From positions 13,133,105-13,197,104 of the forward strand of contig NC_059081.1 of assembly GCF_020497125.1 (NCBI RefSeq): a DNA stretch of 64,000 nt. The letters run 5' to 3'. A program made the translations under genes and the position numbers. The notes under the pieces were generated by a model that was not told the origin of the DNA, did not search any database, and saw nothing but the letters and a program-made list of their open reading frames with translations. Shown piece by piece: positions 23,301 to 38,300 of this stretch; the stretch's first letter is position 1, and the number at the start of each line of letters is the position of its first letter. The stretch is from Mauremys mutica. Taxonomy: Eukaryota > Chordata > Testudines > Geoemydidae.

Positions 23301-26300
23301 CCTGACTGCCCCCCCCGGGACATCTGCCCCCATTCAATGCCCTGTTCCCCCCTAACCACCCCGACCCCTATCCATACCCCAGCCCCGACCACCACTCCTA
23401 ACTCCCCTGCCCTCTATCCAACCCACCCTGCTCCCTGCCCCCTTACAGCACTGCCTGGAGCACCGGCAGCTGGTGGTGCTACAGCCGTGCCGCCCGACTG
23501 AAGCCAGGCCACACCGCCACCACCAGCATAGAGACCAGGTCAGGCCAGGCTCTGCAGCTGCGCTGCCCCACGAGCTCACAGCCCCACTGCCCAGAGCATT
23601 GTGCCAGCGGCTGAGTGAACGAGCTGAGGCTGCGGGGGAGGGGAACAGCAGGGGGGGGGTCAGGGGCTAGCCTCGTGGGCCAGGAGCTCAGGGACCAGGC
23701 AGGACTGTCTCGCAGGCTGGATGTGGCCCGTGGGCCATAGTTTGCCCACCTCTGCCCTATAGACTAACAAGTATGTATTCTTACACAGCTGGTGAGAGCA
23801 CAAGAGTGCAAAGCACATGTCCTGAAAGCACATTTCACAGCTGGTTTCAGCTCATATCACAGTGTGAACTATAAACACAGACAAAACCATAAAGAAATGA
23901 TGGAAGAGAAACACGTGGTTGCAACAGCTTAATGTGATAATGAATACAGTTCAAATAACAAAATACAGTCAGTCTAAAATATGTTTGCTCATCTCTATAT
24001 ATGTATAGAAAAACTAAACTTGTCTAACCTATACAATTGTGTTAAAATAATCAATTATGACTTATATTAACATATTGTATATGTTTAATTGTTTATTAGA
24101 ACTGAAAATCTAAGTATCTTTTCATATATTTTATAACTGAAAACCAACTTTACTTGAAGTTGGATAACATCTGATAATTAAAATACCTACTGTAGCATCT
24201 TCAATGCTGCCTTTCTTCAGTATGATGCTTAATCCTTCATCTGTTGTTACCATCTGGAGACCCTTTCTGCTTTGAGCATTTCTACTTTTTCTGGGCTCGA
24301 AGGCTGCTTCAGACGGAGGTGACGAATTGTGTCGGGGTGATTTATCTCTAAACACGTCTTTGAAGGTATCAGTGAAAGCCTGAACGGTTTTCTCTGAAGA
24401 GTCCACAAGATGAATCTCTTTCAAGCAGCTTTCCCCTGGAGAATCTTCCAAGGTTTCCTTGATAGATGTTACAATTGACTGTGCACACAATTTTAATGGG
24501 AATCCAAATATCCCAGAGCTGATAGCAGGGATGGCTATGGAATGATGATTGTACGTTTCAGCCAGGCGTAGGCTTTCCTTAACTGCTCTTTTTAACAAGT
24601 GCACGCACTTTTCTGGTCCATGATCACTCCACTTGGGCCCAACAGCATGAATCACCTGTTTACACCGGAGGTTCCCAGCATCTGTAATAACAGCACGGCC
24701 GGGCTGCAAAGGGCCTCGTTTCTGCACAATACGGTCACATTCTGTTTGTAGTTCTGGCCCTGCAGCTTTTAAAAGTGCCTCAGCAAGGCCACCAATATGC
24801 TTTAAGTCCTCATTGGATGCATTCACCACAATGTCAGCTGGATGAGTGCACAAGTCTCCCTTATAAACTGCTACTACAACTCCATCTTGCAGGATCTTTT
24901 CATAGACGGGCTGGCCTTGCTTCGTATACACATTACTAACTTCACCATCTTCTCTTTGTTCTTCTCCTTCTTGCAGCCTGATCAGACAGTTAAATTGTTG
25001 TTTCACACCAGTCACATACAAGTGTTCTTGTTCTTTGAAAAACACCTTGGCCCCTGGTTTATCAATTACCACATTTTCCGAATGTAGCGGAGACAGAATT
25101 TGTTCAATTTTGGTGACCGCCTGGAACACTTCCCCTCTTGGTCCACTGAGGGAAATACCGTTACGTTTATTCGGTGTGCCAAATTCAATTTTCACACCGT
25201 TCTTTTTTAATTCAAGCCAAATATTGGACTTTTCCTTCTCCACAAACATTACAACTGCCACAGACCTAGCTATGATAACTTTTTGTACCTGAGTGTGTTT
25301 ATCTACAAAATCAGAAAGTTGCTGATATGCTTCTGCTACTGCTCTGAAATAACCAGCAATGACTATTTGATCCTCCAACTCAACAATTATTATAGTTTCC
25401 TTGGAACAGTTATGTGCCTTGTACAAATGGTTGATGAGCTCCCTGCATTCTCTCTTTTTGAGGACTGAGTTGTCCTCCAGGTCAATGCATTTGTAAGTCA
25501 AAACCTTCTTCATTTCTTCTTCTGCTTCTAGAAGAACTCCAGGAGAACCTGCTATCAGCATTATGTTATCAGTGCCAAGCTCATAAAAGGCATTAATTTG
25601 ATTTGACATAAATAAGTGCTGTGACAGAGTTTCATTATCTACGTGTTGTAGGAACTGGAAAATGTAAGGATGGACATTGATCGATTTCTGCGCCATGCTG
25701 TGCACTTTTTCTAGTATTTCACTTTTGACTTTAAATACTTCTGCAGCCACTCCACACAGACTAATACTCTTTGATGATGCATCATAACGTATCTTCAGAG
25801 ATGGGTACTCCTTGTAAACATTCTCCTCTAGCCCAGCAAGGTGTAAAATTGCATACTTTCCTGGGTCAACTGACATAGTTTGTTCTATGCTCTGCTTTTC
25901 TCTTTCAATTTTTTTCCTGGCATTTTCTATTAGCTCCTTCAGTTCTTGCTCTGCCCCCTTCATAATCTCTGTGTTACCTACTAAGACAACTAGGTTCTTG
26001 GGAATGTCAGGTATGACCAAAACACCATCCTTTACCAAGCTGTTTCTTATGGCTTCCCACACCACTGAATTTACTTCACATTTAATGGCCTTGTACTTTG
26101 ACATGCTACATGAGAATTTTTTAGAAACATCTTCATTCCAGGTCTTGATCAACCTGATCATTGATCTCTGTTTAGATAAGGCATTTGAGGGACACAATGT
26201 TATTTCTGGATTTGCACAGTTGGGTTGAGGCCACTTTAGTTCACATTTGCAATCTGCCATTTCATGATTTATTTCCTGGATTAGCCTATTATCGGTCTGT

Positions 26301-29300
26301 AAAAACTGCAAGATGTAAGGATCCAGGGACATTGTAATTGGTTCTGGCATCTTTATTTGTGGCCTTTCCTTTCCATATAGCGCTGTACCCAATGAGCTGT
26401 AGTATGGATACACAGAAATTGGTACTTTGTCGAGTGAATGCTGCTTTGCCAAGACAGTGTTTACATCTAAATAAAAAATAAAATAAAAATTACCCAAATC
26501 AAATCAATTAACTCTAACACTTTTTAAAACATCTGAAGATAATTAGCTTACAAGTTGCAATTCATGAGTTATTGCATTTCTTTTTATTTTGATAGGAGTG
26601 CTTTTTAGGTTGAATTTTTTTTTAATTGAATAAGAATATTTCCAAGTTACTGACAAGTGCCATTTTTCTAAGTACAGTAACTCCTCGCTTAACGTTTGTA
26701 GTTATGTTCCTGAAAAATGTGACTTTAAGTGAAACCATGTTAAGTGAATCCAATTTCCCCATAAAAATTAATGTAAATGGGGGAGTTTGGTTCCAGGGAA
26801 ATTTTTTTCAACAAGACAAAAAACTATATATTATATAGATATACACACAGTATACGTTTTAAACAAACAATTTAATATTGTTCACAGCTATGATGATTGC
26901 GAAGCTTGGTTGAGGTGTGAAGTTAGAGGGTGGAAGAGGGAGGGATATTTCCCAGGGAATGCCTTACTGCTAAATGATGAACTAGCACTCGGCTGAGCCT
27001 TCAAGGATTAACACACTGTTTTTAATGTAGCCTCTCACACAAGGCAGCACAAACACAAGGGAAGGGAGACAGCATAGCAGACAGAGACATACACACACCT
27101 TGTGTGTGGGGGAGAGAGAGAGAGATGCACACTGCCCCTTTAAGTAAGATGACCCACTCTTAAGCGCATTGTCTTTTTAAGAGGATCAGGAAGTTGAGAA
27201 AGCAGCTGCTGCCCCAAGCTCTCTCTGTCTCTCTCCATCCATGTTCCCTCCCTGCTCTATATGGAGAAGGGGTAAGTGGGGTGCAGGAGCAGGGGGATAC
27301 CCTGACATTAGCCCCCCCTTGTATATACTGTATGTTACTGTACATGCCCACAGCTTAACAAGTCATCATACTAGTAATAGTAATACTTACTCTTGCCATG
27401 TTATAAATAAATCTGAGACATTCCATCCAGAAAAAAAAGAGTTACTTTGTAAAGCTCTTTCTACTTTTTTTATGTACAGCATATCCATTGTGTGAACAAT
27501 GAACAAGACTCTGATTAAAGAGGTGTAACTCTATCATGTGATTGCAGAGTCAGACCAAATATATTTTAATCAGCTTCCTGAGGAAAACAATTCATTTATG
27601 GTAATGAGATTTTAAGTGGACTTACAGATGCATAATGCACACAATGTTCCACATTAGAAGTTTAACATAGATGTTGGTGTTCTATACTTTTAATCTCTTA
27701 GCACCAGATGCTGCTTGCCTTACCTATACATAGACTTGGCAGGATTCAATTATAAGTGATAACTGTAGGTAAACGTCTATTTCAGCTGACACTAAAATCG
27801 ATGAAAAATAAAAATCAATGGGTCGGTGCGCCTGCAGGGATCAGGTGTCACTGCCCTGTTGCAGTGTAGGAGCTCTGTGCAACTCCCGGGAGCGGCTCCA
27901 TGACAACAGAGCTGCACGCACTCCCACAGGGCTGGTGACACCAGATTCCTGTAGACACAAGTGAATTGGAGGGTGTGGTTGTCCTGGTCCAGCAGAGCAG
28001 AGACTCCCACCCCCACCAACACTGTAAGGAGGAGGAGGCAGCCACCCTGCTGCTTAACAGCTCCTTGAAAGGTACAGTTCCCACGCTCCTGGCTGGTGAG
28101 TGAGAAAGCCAAACCTACCTATACAATTAAGGCCAGCTCCTTAGCTGGAGTAAATAAATGGAGCTATTTTGATTTATACCAGCTGAGGATCTGGTTCTAT
28201 ATTGAAGCTACAGGAACGTCTTCTCCCATAGCTGTTTGTTTATCACTACAAAACAGAGCAACACTTCCCATTTTAGGAGACTGGTTAAAATGTAACTGGG
28301 TAAATATATATTATTTTAAAGGATCTGGCATAATTATAGCCAAAATTAATACTGCATCAGAATTAAATCAAATACTACTGTGGTGTCTAGCCAAACAGAT
28401 TAAAAAGTCCTTAACTACTTTCATACAGTGCCAGTAATCTACAACACAATCCATACTCTAACTAAGGTTAGGCACCTAAATCCATATTTAGGCAATTACA
28501 TAAAAGATGTGAGCGCTCAGCACTAGTGGCTAATTTATAAAAATTTGGGGCCAGATTCTTCATTGGATTCTTGGAGTCACCCGAGGAGTTCTCGGCTGGT
28601 GCAGAGCTAATATACAGGTTTCTGCACAACATTCCCCATTCTGCACAGAGCTCCAACCAATCCACAGGGAGCCATTGCAGCTGATGTAAATTCAAGTAAC
28701 CTCAGGACTAAGGGAGCATAAGGTTCAGGGCTGCTGTAATGAAGCTGGGAGCTGAACTCACCCCCCTCTGGCCCCAGGAGTGTGAGGGCAGAAATGTGGT
28801 AATAACACCATATCTGCCCATCCAGACACCCCTCAGATGTACTGAACTCAGCCCAAGTGCCCACAAGGACCAAGCCCCTGAAAGAGATTTGGATACCATG
28901 GTGAGGAAGGTAGACTAAAAATCTAGGTAGAAAGACAGAAAAAGCTATCCAGGCTCCTAAGAATGCCTGATGAAAATTCACCTTCAACTTATGCGGCATT
29001 TTTGTTGGCTTTGGAGTCCCTAATTTAAGAAACAGAAAGGACAGAATCCTTGTGCAGACTCAAAGACATTGCAGAGATCCTAACAATGTAATATAGGTCC
29101 ACTGGAAACTAAGTGCCTCATATTATATCCAGTCCCAAATCTAGGTTTCTAATCTAACAGAGTAACAACCTGCCAAACCATCAAACCAGTAAACTTTTCT
29201 CTAAGGGCTAGTCTGGGTCGACGCGGTGAGTTCGACTTCTCGGAGTTCGAACTATCGCGTCTGATCTAGACGCGATAGTTCGAACTCCGGAAGTGCCGCG

Positions 29301-32300
29301 GTCGACTCCGGTACTCCACCACTGCAAACGGCGGTGGCGGAGTCGACCTTGGAGCCGCGGAGTTCGACCCCGCCGCGTCTGGACGGGTGAGTAGTTCGAA
29401 TTAGGGTACTTCGAATTCAGCTACGCTATTCACGTAGCTGAATTTGCGTACCCTAATTCGAACCCCCTTTTTAGTGAAGACCAGGCCTAAGGGTAAGTTA
29501 GCCATTTCTTAAAAGAGTACATTCATTTTCACGTTGATCTTTTAACTGCAAGATTAAATAAATGATACATATTTGTATGTTACCTTTCTGATCATGAAAA
29601 GTAATGATAGCTGCATTCTCTTCAGGTAACTGTTGAACATCTGATACTTGTGCACTTCCATTTCTTTTACTTTCAAAGTAGACAGTTATATAGTCATTAG
29701 ATACGTTAGGTGGTACATTTTCAGCCTTAATGCTTTTTGTCACCTCAAGATGCCGTGCTGTTATATTTTGTTGCTTTGCTCTATGGTTTTGGTTGAACTT
29801 TTCAACAAATTCCCTTATATCTATAAACAGAAAAGAAAAACATTTAACTGATTTTTACTATTATGACGTTAGAAAAACAGAAGAAAATAAGCAATAGATG
29901 TAGGGATCAAAATGTTAAGTTATATTATACTTAATCCTTACTAACCAGCTTTGCTAAAGTCTACTTTCCCACTTGCCTGAGTGATTTTATTTTTTTTTAA
30001 ACAGGGAAGCAAAATATCATTAATTTTTTCACTATCATCGGCCATCGTGGTAGAGGGTAGATGAGTAGATTTTGTGCTTGAACTTGTAAATAGCAGTTTT
30101 ACAAATGTAAAATGATTTCCCCAAGGCTACAGAGGGAATCTGTAGCAAAGCCAGGATTAGAGAATTCAGACATTCCTGATTTCCAACTGGATGCTAATTC
30201 CCATAGACCATACTTCTCCAGAGATGTTTATTTTACACAGTGGGTTAATTATATCGGACAAATCTTTTTGCAGTTAGTATGTCTTGCAGTTGGAATCAAT
30301 AACTCAACTGTCTTATTCAACCTAATTTAAAAATAAGATAGCTATGTACCACTTTAAATTGCTCAAGTTCTATCCTCTAAAAAAATAATAGTTGTTTTCT
30401 TATACTGGGTACTACTCTTTTTAAAGTAAAAAAACATGTTGAAATGCTGTATAGTGGTGATATTGGAATTATGTTGTCCTAAAAGAACTCATGTATACCA
30501 GGGACTATGGATGCTGCAATTAGTTTAAAACTGTCAGCCCAATTCAACCCTACTGATAAGCAGGTGCTACTCTCTTTACTGCAACAACAGTTGTGCCTGC
30601 TTATACCATACCTGAATTTGGTCTTATGCATAGTGGCTATAGTTCTCCATACCATCAGATCTGATTTGTTAATTAGATCAACTACAATTCTTGTTCAGGA
30701 CAAATTCACATACACTTCTCACTGCTATACAATACAAGGGAATGCCTATCTTCTGAAATGGTTGTAATCATAATGTTCCCAATCATACATACTGATGTAA
30801 ATAAGAACATATTGTATAAAATAGGCTAAAGTATCACTCAAGAGAGTACACTATAATATGACTGTTATATGTGCGTATGTTGACACACACAGAATAGATC
30901 TGTATTGGTTTGAAAAAAAAAACATCTTTTAATGACCATTCATTACGTAGGATCAAATAATTTTCCCATTGTGGTCAATGGCAAAACTATTGCGGTGACT
31001 TTAATGGAACAAGGTTTTGGTCCTTAATGAATGTTTAATGATGGCTTCTGTCTTAATAAACATGCACTGTTCCATTAACAGTTTTGCTGATAAACTGATG
31101 GCACCATTTGGCCCATAATTATAATTCACCAGGCACAAAATATTATTTTATATAATTTCCAATAGTTCTTTTTACACACTGCCAGCTGCCCAGCACTTCT
31201 GTACACAGAACTGTAATTTACAAATGACTGTAGTTCCCCATTAAGTTACCAAACACACTAGATCTAGTTCTCTTCTCACAGTGATCTTTACTCTGGTGCA
31301 ACTCCATTTACTTTAGTGGAGTTACTCCTGATTTACAATGATGTAAGTGAGATTCGATTTTGTCTGAAGCCTATGGCAGAATATGTTCCTCTGTTTTTCA
31401 GCTCAGCTGAAGTGTTAGCTGAATGGCCCCTTTTAAAGTATCAAGTGAAAACAACATATTGTACACACACATTCCATCTTACCAATATCTTTGATAAATA
31501 TAACTACAGCCGCATTTATTTCAGGTATCATTTCCATACTGAAGTCATTGTCATCTTCTGATAAGCCACCGATGTTCTCCACCAGCATAGTTAACATGCA
31601 TTGTTTTGTAGTCTCTTGTATATTTTCAAGCATGACTAGGGATGAAGTCATTTGTGGGAGTTCTTGGATAGTCTCCACTTGCCATGGTTTCACATGGAGT
31701 GCAATTTTCTTTACTACATGATCCTTTTTCTTTAAGACTTCTTGGGCATCTAGTTTCACAGAAGCACAAATAAATGGAGATCTCTGTTATATACCTGTAG
31801 TTACTCAGAATGGATCGATATGTTAAGTCCTATATTAAGTTCTGATATATTTTAAAATCTTCTCTCAGGTGGAGTCTTACTTTCTCTTGTTATGGAAAAG
31901 ATTAAAACAAGTCATGTGGTCAAACGTTATGATCAAGTTAAAAGTTATTCTACAGCCCCATAAAGGGACATCCAGAGTATCTCAGTCTCCTTTTAAAAAA
32001 TGCAGTTACCCCTAGTACTAAATGTTACTAGTGCCAACGAGTCCTTAAGTGCCAAATATTGTTCTCTAGATTAGATTTGAAATGACAACATTCAGCGAGG
32101 GCTAATGAAGCGGATTAATTTATTCCTGAAATATATTAATTTATTTACAATATATGTATTTAGGACCCTATGGAGCAAAGTTACCACAGGCACAATTAAA
32201 GTTAATGAGGTTATTCAGGCTGGGATTTTCAAATGGAGTTAGGTGCCCAAATCCCTTTGGAGTTTTAATAGGAAATATGTCCCTAATTTCCCTAGGCTCC

Positions 32301-35300
32301 CTTGAGAATACTTGCTGAAGTGCTTTGCTAGATCTGGACTTGAAGTTGACAGTGCCACACTTAAATATCACACTTGTGTCTGTAATGTTCTTCACCATTA
32401 TTTTCACAACACCTAAAATGACTAGAGAAAACATATTTTTCTATTTTTTCAGTCTGTTTATTTGACAGCACTTTGTGTATATCAGTTTTGCCATTTCCCC
32501 TGCATAGCAGCCAGTTTCTCCTGTTCGTTTGGATCCCTCACACAGCAACAAGCAGAGAAAAGCATTTTAGAACATATGGAAATGTGACGGTAAAATCATG
32601 GAAAAGGTCAGGGGAAATCGCGGGGGGCAAGTGTAAAACTTGAGGCTATTTTAAACTCATTTTTTGAAATTGGCTAGATGGTGCCCTATTAATCTGCCAC
32701 TGAGCTATGTAGTCAAGCAAATATTATCTAATACAATTGTTCTTCCTGAGTGTAGGACTATGCCACATAAGGCTTCACTGAAGCCTTACTATACAGACAA
32801 ACACCCCCCGCCCCACATTCCTGACCTGCCAGCCACAGGGCCCCTTAGAGCACTCTCTTATCTCTACTTGGTCAGTTCTCTTCTTGTCTCTTGGTTTAAG
32901 TATTAGAATTTATTTCCTCTGTTGCTTCCCTAATTACCATCTAATGGTAAATCGTGTGGGGTGAATGGTGGGCAGTACTTGAGGTCAGGCTTGCTGACTG
33001 GGGGGGAGGGGAGGGGCAAAGGGGTCAACTGCCCAGGTGCCTGGCAATTTAAAAGGGCCCGGGCAGATGGGATAATTTTTTTTATTAAAAAAATATGTAT
33101 CTAAGATTAAAAAAAAAAAAGGAAAGAAATCCGGTTTCCTGCTGCTGCTCTGTACTGAGTGGCGTCCCTCATTGTGACAGTCACAGTTTGCCAGAGGGCT
33201 GCTACATCCTGCTGGTCTGGCAGAGCATCAGCAACAGCAGCCTGAGTAAGCATGTGATGTCTCAACTGAAATGTGGAGTGTGGTATTTCAAATCAGTCCT
33301 TACTGTTCATTATGGAGCAAAAACCTAAGTCCGGAGCTCAGAAACTGAGAGGAAAACAAGACAAAGAAGCCCAACTTGAAAAAAGTAAGAAGGGTAGTCG
33401 TATCGTAAACCTCAGCTATACCTTTCTAGAGGGGCACAGAATTGCTGTCTGCAGGCCTGCTTGAGGCTGTGTGGAGCCTCACAAGAGGTGAATGTACGAG
33501 CCGGCTCAGCCTGGGAGGGTCACTGTCAGGCAACAAGCAGCTAGAGTGTGGTCCAAAAGGAAGACACAGGAACGATGCACCGCATGTCTCAGTTTGACTA
33601 AGATTCTAGGGGAAAAAATCTGAAAAGTTCCCCTGAATATTGTCATTGTAGTAAGGAAAAAGTAGTTCTTCAATTTTAAAGTTGTAGGTGAGAAACCTGA
33701 GATATGCTAGGAGTCTGTTTTCCACAAAAGACCTGTGAGTTTCAACAGACCATGGCTTTTGCACCCAGCTCAGCGATTCTGCAGAAAAACAATTTCAAGG
33801 AGGCACACAGATGCCAGCCATGGAGATTTATGTACTTTATCTTAATCAGTCTTTCTGCCCTATGCAGCAACTTGTCTTAAACAGGAGTCAAACAAGGAGT
33901 TAGGAGATTCTATTTTCTCTTGGAAGCTACATGGTATAGATGTTTTTGCTTTTCATGTTCAAGGCCCCCAGTTTAGGAAGGTAAATAAAGACTTTTCTGA
34001 ATGGGTGTCTAATTGCAGAAGAGGAGAAACAGACAAGGAGCTAATTTATTTGCTAATTGCAGACGAGGATGTAATTTACTTGCCTAGGATGGTAACTTGG
34101 TTCCAAAACTTTTTCTTTACTTCCTTTTTAATTCCGTTGAGATTCCATATTATCAAGTGAATAGCTAGCTACCACATCAGTACAAAGCTAACCTAACCTA
34201 AAGAAAAGCCATCTAAATCTTTATGACTATAACCCCTTTCATCTTCCTGATCCCTATCTTAACTGCTGCCCTGTACCTTGTGTCCAGAATTTCCAGCAAC
34301 TCCTCAGCCAACTGGTAAATTTTCCCCAGCATATGGTGCCATAGCAGACTGAGTATAGTATGAAGAATTTTGACAAACAGCAGTAGTGTTTCTCTGGTTT
34401 TCACAATGGCATGAAACTTACTGCCTTCTTTTCACAACTTCCAAAACCTAAACAAAATGGGACTTGCGTGGGGCAAAAGGCCAATGAGAGAATTTACCTT
34501 CTATCTGAAGCCAGTATATAGGGCAGTTCCCCACATGCTATTTTAGCCCCTGAACAGGCTGCCCTGCAATGCACCTTACACAGTGGTTTCCATATATGAA
34601 GGCGCCCGGCCAGGTTTATTGTCGATGAAGCATTGTAATAGCACCTGGCAGACTCTACGAGGATACTAAGACATGTATGCCCGTGACAATGGACACATCT
34701 CAGTCAGTGGTGGGACTTTCCACTGCTCCTTAGGCTGGCCAAAGACACTCCCTCTGAGATACATCTTTATACACAGATACCAACAAATTACGTATCACCC
34801 CTCAGAGGGTGGCACCTAACTATGTCAGATGTGGTTAACCACCACCCATTACCTTGCACATAATGGTTCGATCAAAACATTTCTATCCATCATGCTGTCA
34901 TCCTGACCTTATTTTTAGGTTGGGCCAGTGTGTTTCTGTTACCTTTGGGGAATGTGCTGGTATCAAGGTGTTCTGGTACCCCCTTTCTGGAATGTGTTTG
35001 TGTATATATTCTTAAGCCTAGCACTACTTTGGAATGTGTGTTTCTGCAATATCAGCCCTATTCTTGCCAGATTCTGTAAGCAGGGCCTGCCTCTTGCTCA
35101 CAACTTAACTTTGCTTTATATTAGCAAGTTTTGACCATTACTTTAGTTCAGGCCTCAGGCCTCTGATACAAGGGCTTATGTCTCAGGCTCTCTTCCTACT
35201 ACAACATGGAATTTCAAAGACCCATTACCAAAGAGGGCATATTTTTGAGAAGTATGTCTATCATACCTTCAGCATTTTCAAAAGTGATGATTCTTTGTTG

Positions 35301-38300
35301 ATTATTTCTGACGCAGGATTTGATGGGTCCCCCACCTGACCGCATTTTATTTTCAAAGTACATGCTCACAAGGTCATCATCAATTTCCTCCCCTGGGGCA
35401 GTGATGATTACTACAGTGGATTGCTCAGAGGATGTCATCTCTTTTCCCAAATTCCCTGAAGAGGATGAAATCACAGAACAGAAATCTGATCGACTGAAAA
35501 CAATTAAAAAGGAAAAATGATCTTTTTATCTTTCTCAGCATTAATATCAAGCTTATCAGCACAAAAATAATGATAGGAGAAAGGGAAATAGAGAGCTATT
35601 TCTAAAATGACTTTACTTAAATTTGTTTCACAAAATTCTTTAAAAAAGCCAAATAAACTGAATGTATGATAGTGAAGGGTTGTGGATTCACAGTCCTAGA
35701 GACAATGTCTCCTCCACAAAACCAGAACAGCAGAGGAATGGCTGTGCAAACTTCTCCACAATGCCCAGTTTGGCTCATCCATGACAAAGCGGACCACCTG
35801 TAACACTTTGATTACACAGACATTTTCCTCTTACATGTCCCACTGTTGTCACCACCAGTGCCAGCAATGATGGGACCTCCGACATAAACAGGATACTGGT
35901 GTTTTAAACCACTATGACGTCTACACCCATTTAGAGCAGTGTAGGATAACAATGTTTGCACCACTGTTGACAGTGGTGGAGATGCACTGTCAGTGGAAAC
36001 AATGGGAAATTTGTGTAGACACAGCCAACAGTGAGAGAGGAAGTCAGTATTCATGCTCATTTAATACTTGGCCTCTTCTGAGATTGCCAGTGAGGCTAGT
36101 GGTTCTGTGCTGTTGATACTTACGTGGCAAACTGGGAAAATGTCTGGATTATTTCTTGCATGCAGTGTTAGTTGTAGCCATATTGGTCCCAGGATATTAG
36201 AGAGCCAAGGTGGGTGAGATAGTATATTTTATTGGACCAAATTCTGTAGATAAGAGAGACAAGCTGTAATGCTGAGAGTTCCTTTCCCAGACCTGAAGAC
36301 CTCTGCGTGGCTTGAAAACGTGTCTCTCTCACCAACAGAAGTTGGTCCAATAAAAGATATTACCTCACCCACCTTGTCTCTCTGGATTATTTTTTAGCAA
36401 TATTTTGTATGACTTGGTTTCCCTTTTCAATTTTATATTGCTGCCTGACCGAATGCATAGAGTTATTTTACAGTCTCCTTTGATGTATTTTGTTAAGGAA
36501 CCCAAGAAAGGTAAAACAATGATATAGAGAAGTCAGACTCATTTAAGGATCTTCAAAGGAATTAAGATAACAATGGCGGGGCCACCAATTGGTAAGTGAG
36601 CTCACCTGATTCCCTACAGGCTAAGACTGGAAACAAAGGAGACCAATCCCCTCAAAGCCCCTTGCAGAAAGTGATATGGGAGGTGGTCAGAGAGATTAGC
36701 CGGATGTGTCAGTGAAAAGGCTGACAGGCTGACTGAGGCCTGCGATACACTACAGACTTAGGTCAATGCAAGGTGGCTTACGCTGACCTAATTACATCAG
36801 TGTCTACATTAAAATGCTGCTTCTGCTGAAGTAAGTCCCCTGCTACACTGACATAATTCCACCTTCACAAGAGGGATAGTACTTATGTTGATGTAGTTAG
36901 GGCGACACAGTGTTTGTTTACTGCGTACTTATGTCATCTGTTGATTGTCAGCCCCGAGTGTAGCTGATGGCTGACAGCTGGAGCTCCCCACTTCCCCCTA
37001 CTGACAACCCGAGCTGTCAGCTGGGCACTGGTACACAGCTGCCTCCTGCTCCTGGACACTGACCGCCTGAGCTGTCATCTGGATGCAGGCTTCACCCAGC
37101 ACCTGGCTGACAACTCATGCTGTCAGTGCCAGGGACCCAACTGTGAGCCCATGCCTGGCTGCCAGCCCTGGAGCGGCTGGTGGGACAGGGAGAGCAGCTG
37201 TCAGCCCCATGCAGGGCTGCCAGGCTCCAGCTGTCAGTGTCCCACAATGCCCCATTTCAGTCGGTGGAAGCGCTCCTGGTGAGGATGTGCACCACTGACA
37301 GAAAGGGCAAGTGTGGATGTGAACCATCGCTTTATTTACTGCGGTGGCTGTATGTTGACTTAAATTAATGGACTTAATTTTGTATTGTAGTCAAGCCCTG
37401 AGGCAGGCTGCAAGCAGCGTAGGCTGGTTCGCCCAACTCAGAGATGTGGAATAAACCAGACCTGCCTCAGCTGTGGAAAGAGAGGTTAATCTAACAAGTG
37501 AATATGCATGCAGTAGTCCTTGTTGCTTTTAAATCCACTTTTTAAAGTGCTGTGTACCTCTGGGCAAAAATAAATCATGCTTTGTTCTGAAGAAGTGATT
37601 TCTGTCTCTCTGCAAATGTATGCTGCCACAAGCTCCCAAAGACAAAGCCTTGCAGGGTCCAATCCCAGTTTCGCCCGCTACATTAGCCATGGTTGATACC
37701 AGGGGGCTGTAACCCGGGCCCTGGTCTGAGAGTGGGCAAACTGTTCAATTCCACCCTAGGAGAAGTGAAGGCTCAATGCTTGACACCTGTGGGATATAGT
37801 TAGAGAGACCCCGAAGAGAGAGTGGACAGGCTCCTCGAGGACAGTGGCAACTTACGAAAGACACAGTCTGTATTTTTACACTAATGTAATTACGTGTACT
37901 TTGCATTAAACAAACACCATAAGCCATTTAATTTTCCATGAAGCTGTTATAGTTTAAATTTCCATGCAAACTATCAATTAATGCAAGAGTAGAATTTGTG
38001 ATAGTCCTATTTAACAAATTGTGTACGTACCTGTCCTCTTTTCCTGCTCTACAGACCCAGAATTCCCATCATCAGAGCAGACTGGAAAAGATACATGGCA
38101 TTCATTAATTGGAAAAAAAAAATCCCATAAGGCTAAATAAATGTGATTGCTTGGTGCTTATTGCAGTTGAAGGAACACTGTCACAGTTTTTAGAGCTCAG
38201 AATGAATCTACTTTGATTATTGTCTCCTTTGACAGCAGTTACCTTAGAATTACACCTTGTGATGTATCTTTTTATTTCAAACCAAGCATTATGTTACTCA

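Noticed and set aside
35456..35500. Upstream acceptor (TTTTCAG at about 35489) for exon 5
   Set aside because: In the required phase it reads into TGA within eight codons, whereas the acceptor at 35455 keeps the frame open.
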